Positions 16,220-17,516 of a DNA stretch of 17,516 bases are shown here, piece after piece. Under the pieces are notes generated by a model that saw nothing but the letters and a program-made list of their open reading frames with translations, did not search any database and was not told where the DNA came from. The DNA lies in contig NZFT01000085.1 in assembly GCA_002690755.1 (NCBI GenBank), positions 44,872 to 62,387 of the forward strand, given 5' to 3'. This DNA is from Phycisphaerae bacterium. GTDB lineage: Bacteria; Planctomycetota; Phycisphaerae; Phycisphaerales; SM1A02. Made by a program: the position numbers and the translations under genes. Position 1 is the stretch's first letter. The number at the start of each line of letters is the position of its first letter.

Positions 16220-16699
16220 ATGACCGACGAAGACGTCTTCATGAAGCGAGCGATCGAACTCGCCCGACACAACGCCCTGGAAGCGAAGGCCGGCGGCCCC
16301 TTCGGATGCGTGATCGTCCGCGGCGGCGAGATCATCGCGGAAGGGGCGAACCAGGTGCTCGCGGACGGCGATCCCACCGCGCACGCCGAGATGGTCGGGA
16401 TCCGAGCCGCGGCCCGCCGCCTGGGAACCCACGTGCTCGAGGACTGCGTGGTCTACACGACCGGCGAACCCTGCCCGATGTGCTACGCCGCCTGCTGGTG
16501 GGCCCGGGTCAAGGCGATCCGCTTCGCCTCCGACCACGACGACGCCCTCGAGTACGGCGGATTCGACGACCGCCGCATCAACGACGCGCTGGCGCTCCCC
16601 GGAGACGCCCGCCCCCTCCCCTCCACCCAGCTGGGTCGCGCCGACATGCTCGAGGTCTGGCGGGCCTATCAGGCGATGCCCGATCGAACCCACTATTGA
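16220..16699 (+). CDS. guaD: Guanine deaminase-like nucleoside/base deaminase (GuaD type)
   Basis: The 159-residue cytosolic enzyme belongs to the zinc-dependent cytidine deaminase superfamily and closely resembles Bacillus subtilis GuaD (156 residues), which converts guanine to xanthine and ammonia. It carries GGPFGCVIV, DPTAHAEM (zinc ligand H55, catalytic E57) and GEPCPMC (zinc ligands C85 and C88). The GuaD-like GFDD segment (115-117 region) and a C-terminal aromatic ending THY match the B. subtilis enzyme, whose C-terminal tail completes the active site. An open frame runs back to 16151, but ATG 16220 begins at the family-typical position, 19 bp after the propeller gene stop. The Shine-Dalgarno sequence is weak. 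Related deaminases (tRNA adenosine or other bases) share the core, so substrate assignment is likely but not certain. Confidence 0.87.
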   Translation: MTDEDVFMKRAIELARHNALEAKAGGPFGCVIVRGGEIIAEGANQVLADGDPTAHAEMVGIRAAARRLGTHVLEDCVVYTTGEPCPMCYAACWWARVKAIRFASDHDDALEYGGFDDRRINDALALPGDARPLPSTQLGRADMLEVWRAYQAMPDRTHY

Positions 16700-16703
16700 T
16701 CCA

Positions 16704-17375
16704 ATGCGCGAAACCGAGACATCCCGGACGCCCACGGTTTCGCGTCGCTGGCTGGAGTTCATCGGGTTCTTCTGGATCGCTCCCGTTCTGGTGGCCGCGA
16801 CGCCGTCGAGATACCTGCCGCCGATCCCGGTGCTGTGGGCCGCCGCGATCGCGTGCCTCCTTCTCCTGAGACGGGACGCGAGCCTCGACCGCCGGACGCT
16901 GTGGGGCGTCGCCGGCATCCGGCCCGGTCTCCCGGGCGTGCTGGTTCGGTTTCTCCTGGTCGCTCCACTGCTCGCGGGTTTCGCGTGGCTCATGGAACCC
17001 GAGTGGTTCCTCCGCCTTCCCCGCGAACGCACCGGGATGTGGGCGGTGATCCTCCTCCTCTATCCCATCTTCTCGGTGATCCCGCAGGGCATCGTGTTCC
17101 GGACCTTCGTCTGCCATCGCTATCGCCCCCTGTTCGGGGACGGGATCCGCATGTGGTTGATCGCGGGCGCGACCTTCGGATTCGCCCACGTCGTCATGCA
17201 TCGGTGGGAACCCGTGTTGATCACCGTGATCGGCGGCATCATCTTCACGGCGACCCTGCTGCGAAGGCGAAGCGGACTTCTCGCGGACATCGAGCACGCC
17301 TTGTACGGCGACCTCGCGTTCACGCTGGGACTGGGCGTCTGGATCTACACCGGCGCCGCCCGCCAGGGTCTCTGA
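16704..17375 (+). CDS. CPBP-family (CAAX protease-like) membrane protein lacking the acidic motif
   Basis: The 223-residue protein has about seven hydrophobic segments (near residues 16-33, 43-55, 79-97, 112-127, 149-166, 170-186 and 203-216). It resembles the CPBP/Rce1 intramembrane protease family. Motif 2 is present as FGFAHVVMH (F158, H162), as is the family-typical C-terminal EHALYGDLAFTLGLG (E197, H198). Motif 1, normally EExxxR (or PQExxxR in relatives I recall with the EHALYG ending), reads PQGIVFR at 127-133, so the glutamates are replaced by Gln and Gly. The codon at that Gly is GGC, so this is not a misreading of the frame. The protein may be an inactive relative, or have another role. 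The start lies four bases after the guaD stop with no clear Shine-Dalgarno sequence, so translation is probably coupled. Members process prenylated or bacteriocin-related proteins elsewhere; no such partner is visible here. Confidence 0.8.
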   Translation: MRETETSRTPTVSRRWLEFIGFFWIAPVLVAATPSRYLPPIPVLWAAAIACLLLLRRDASLDRRTLWGVAGIRPGLPGVLVRFLLVAPLLAGFAWLMEPEWFLRLPRERTGMWAVILLLYPIFSVIPQGIVFRTFVCHRYRPLFGDGIRMWLIAGATFGFAHVVMHRWEPVLITVIGGIIFTATLLRRRSGLLADIEHALYGDLAFTLGLGVWIYTGAARQGL

Positions 17376-17515
17376 CCGTCACTTTGCGTGCGGCCGACGG
17401 ATCGCGACCACCCCAGCAACGCCGACGCCTTGGACTCGTGCATCGGCCCGTCGCCTTCCTCGCCCCGGTACGAGAGACCGCTGATCAGACCGATCGCCGA
17501 GCGACCCCCGCGAAC
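17345..17515 (-). CDS. Possible 3' end of a convergent gene cut by the window edge
   Basis: On the minus strand an open frame enters from the window edge and runs 56 codons to a TAG at 17347-17345, overlapping the end of the CPBP gene by 31 bp. Its third codon positions are strongly G/C-biased, like the real genes here and more so than the next minus-strand frame (stop at 17379). The visible residues (for example AIGLISGLSYRGEEGDGP) match no family I recognise. The stretch 17376-17516 holds nothing else I can name. The call rests on codon bias alone. Confidence 0.3.
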   Translation of the reverse strand, partial: VRGGRSAIGLISGLSYRGEEGDGPMHESKASALLGWSRSVGRTQSDGQRPWRAAPV

Positions 17516-17516
17516 G

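Noticed and set aside
1..17516. CRISPR array, tRNA/rRNA genes, insertion sequences, toxin-antitoxin or defence genes
   Set aside because: No regularly spaced repeats, no cloverleaf-like or rRNA sequence, no transposase or terminal repeats, and no defence-type protein families were recognised.

Overview
This is a high-G+C chromosomal segment (strong G/C bias at third codon positions) from a Gram-negative bacterium. It most resembles the Planctomycetota/PVC group. The clues are two Tat-exported enzymes (a Gfo/Idh/MocA oxidoreductase and a TIM-barrel/PmoA-like fusion), a multihaem c-type cytochrome carrying a PA14 domain, and a secreted sorbosone-dehydrogenase-like propeller protein. This assignment is inferred from gene families and was not tested by phylogeny. 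There are eleven confident protein genes, no RNA gene, no insertion sequence and no CRISPR array. No stretch longer than about 210 bases lacks a gene.

Left part, minus strand, read right to left. A three-gene tripartite efflux operon (11512 to 5579) encodes an outer-membrane factor, a periplasmic adaptor lipoprotein and an RND pump. After a 76-bp gap come a Tat-exported Gfo/Idh/MocA oxidoreductase and, 22 bp further on, a Tat-exported protein that joins a xylose-isomerase-like TIM barrel to a PmoA-like (DUF6807) domain. These two probably act together on sugar derivatives outside the cytoplasm. A cobalamin/siderophore-binding-like protein without a signal peptide follows. After a 184-bp gap with a striking inverted repeat comes the 5' part of clpB, cut by the window edge.

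Right part, plus strand. Reading away from the efflux operon across a roughly 210-bp divergent spacer is a tightly packed run. It holds a five-haem cytochrome c lipoprotein with a PA14 insertion (TTG start), a secreted sorbosone-dehydrogenase-like beta-propeller protein, a cytosolic guanine-deaminase-like enzyme, and a CPBP-family membrane protein that lacks the expected acidic catalytic motif. The first two look like a redox pair, with extracytoplasmic substrate oxidation feeding electrons to the cytochrome. The last two have no obvious link to that job. The final 140 bases may hold the 3' end of a convergent minus-strand gene.

I found no convincing completely new system. The points most worth a second look are the TIM-barrel/PmoA fusion, the degenerate CPBP protein, the architecture of the cytochrome and its partner, and the palindrome with a sigma-54-like motif upstream of clpB.
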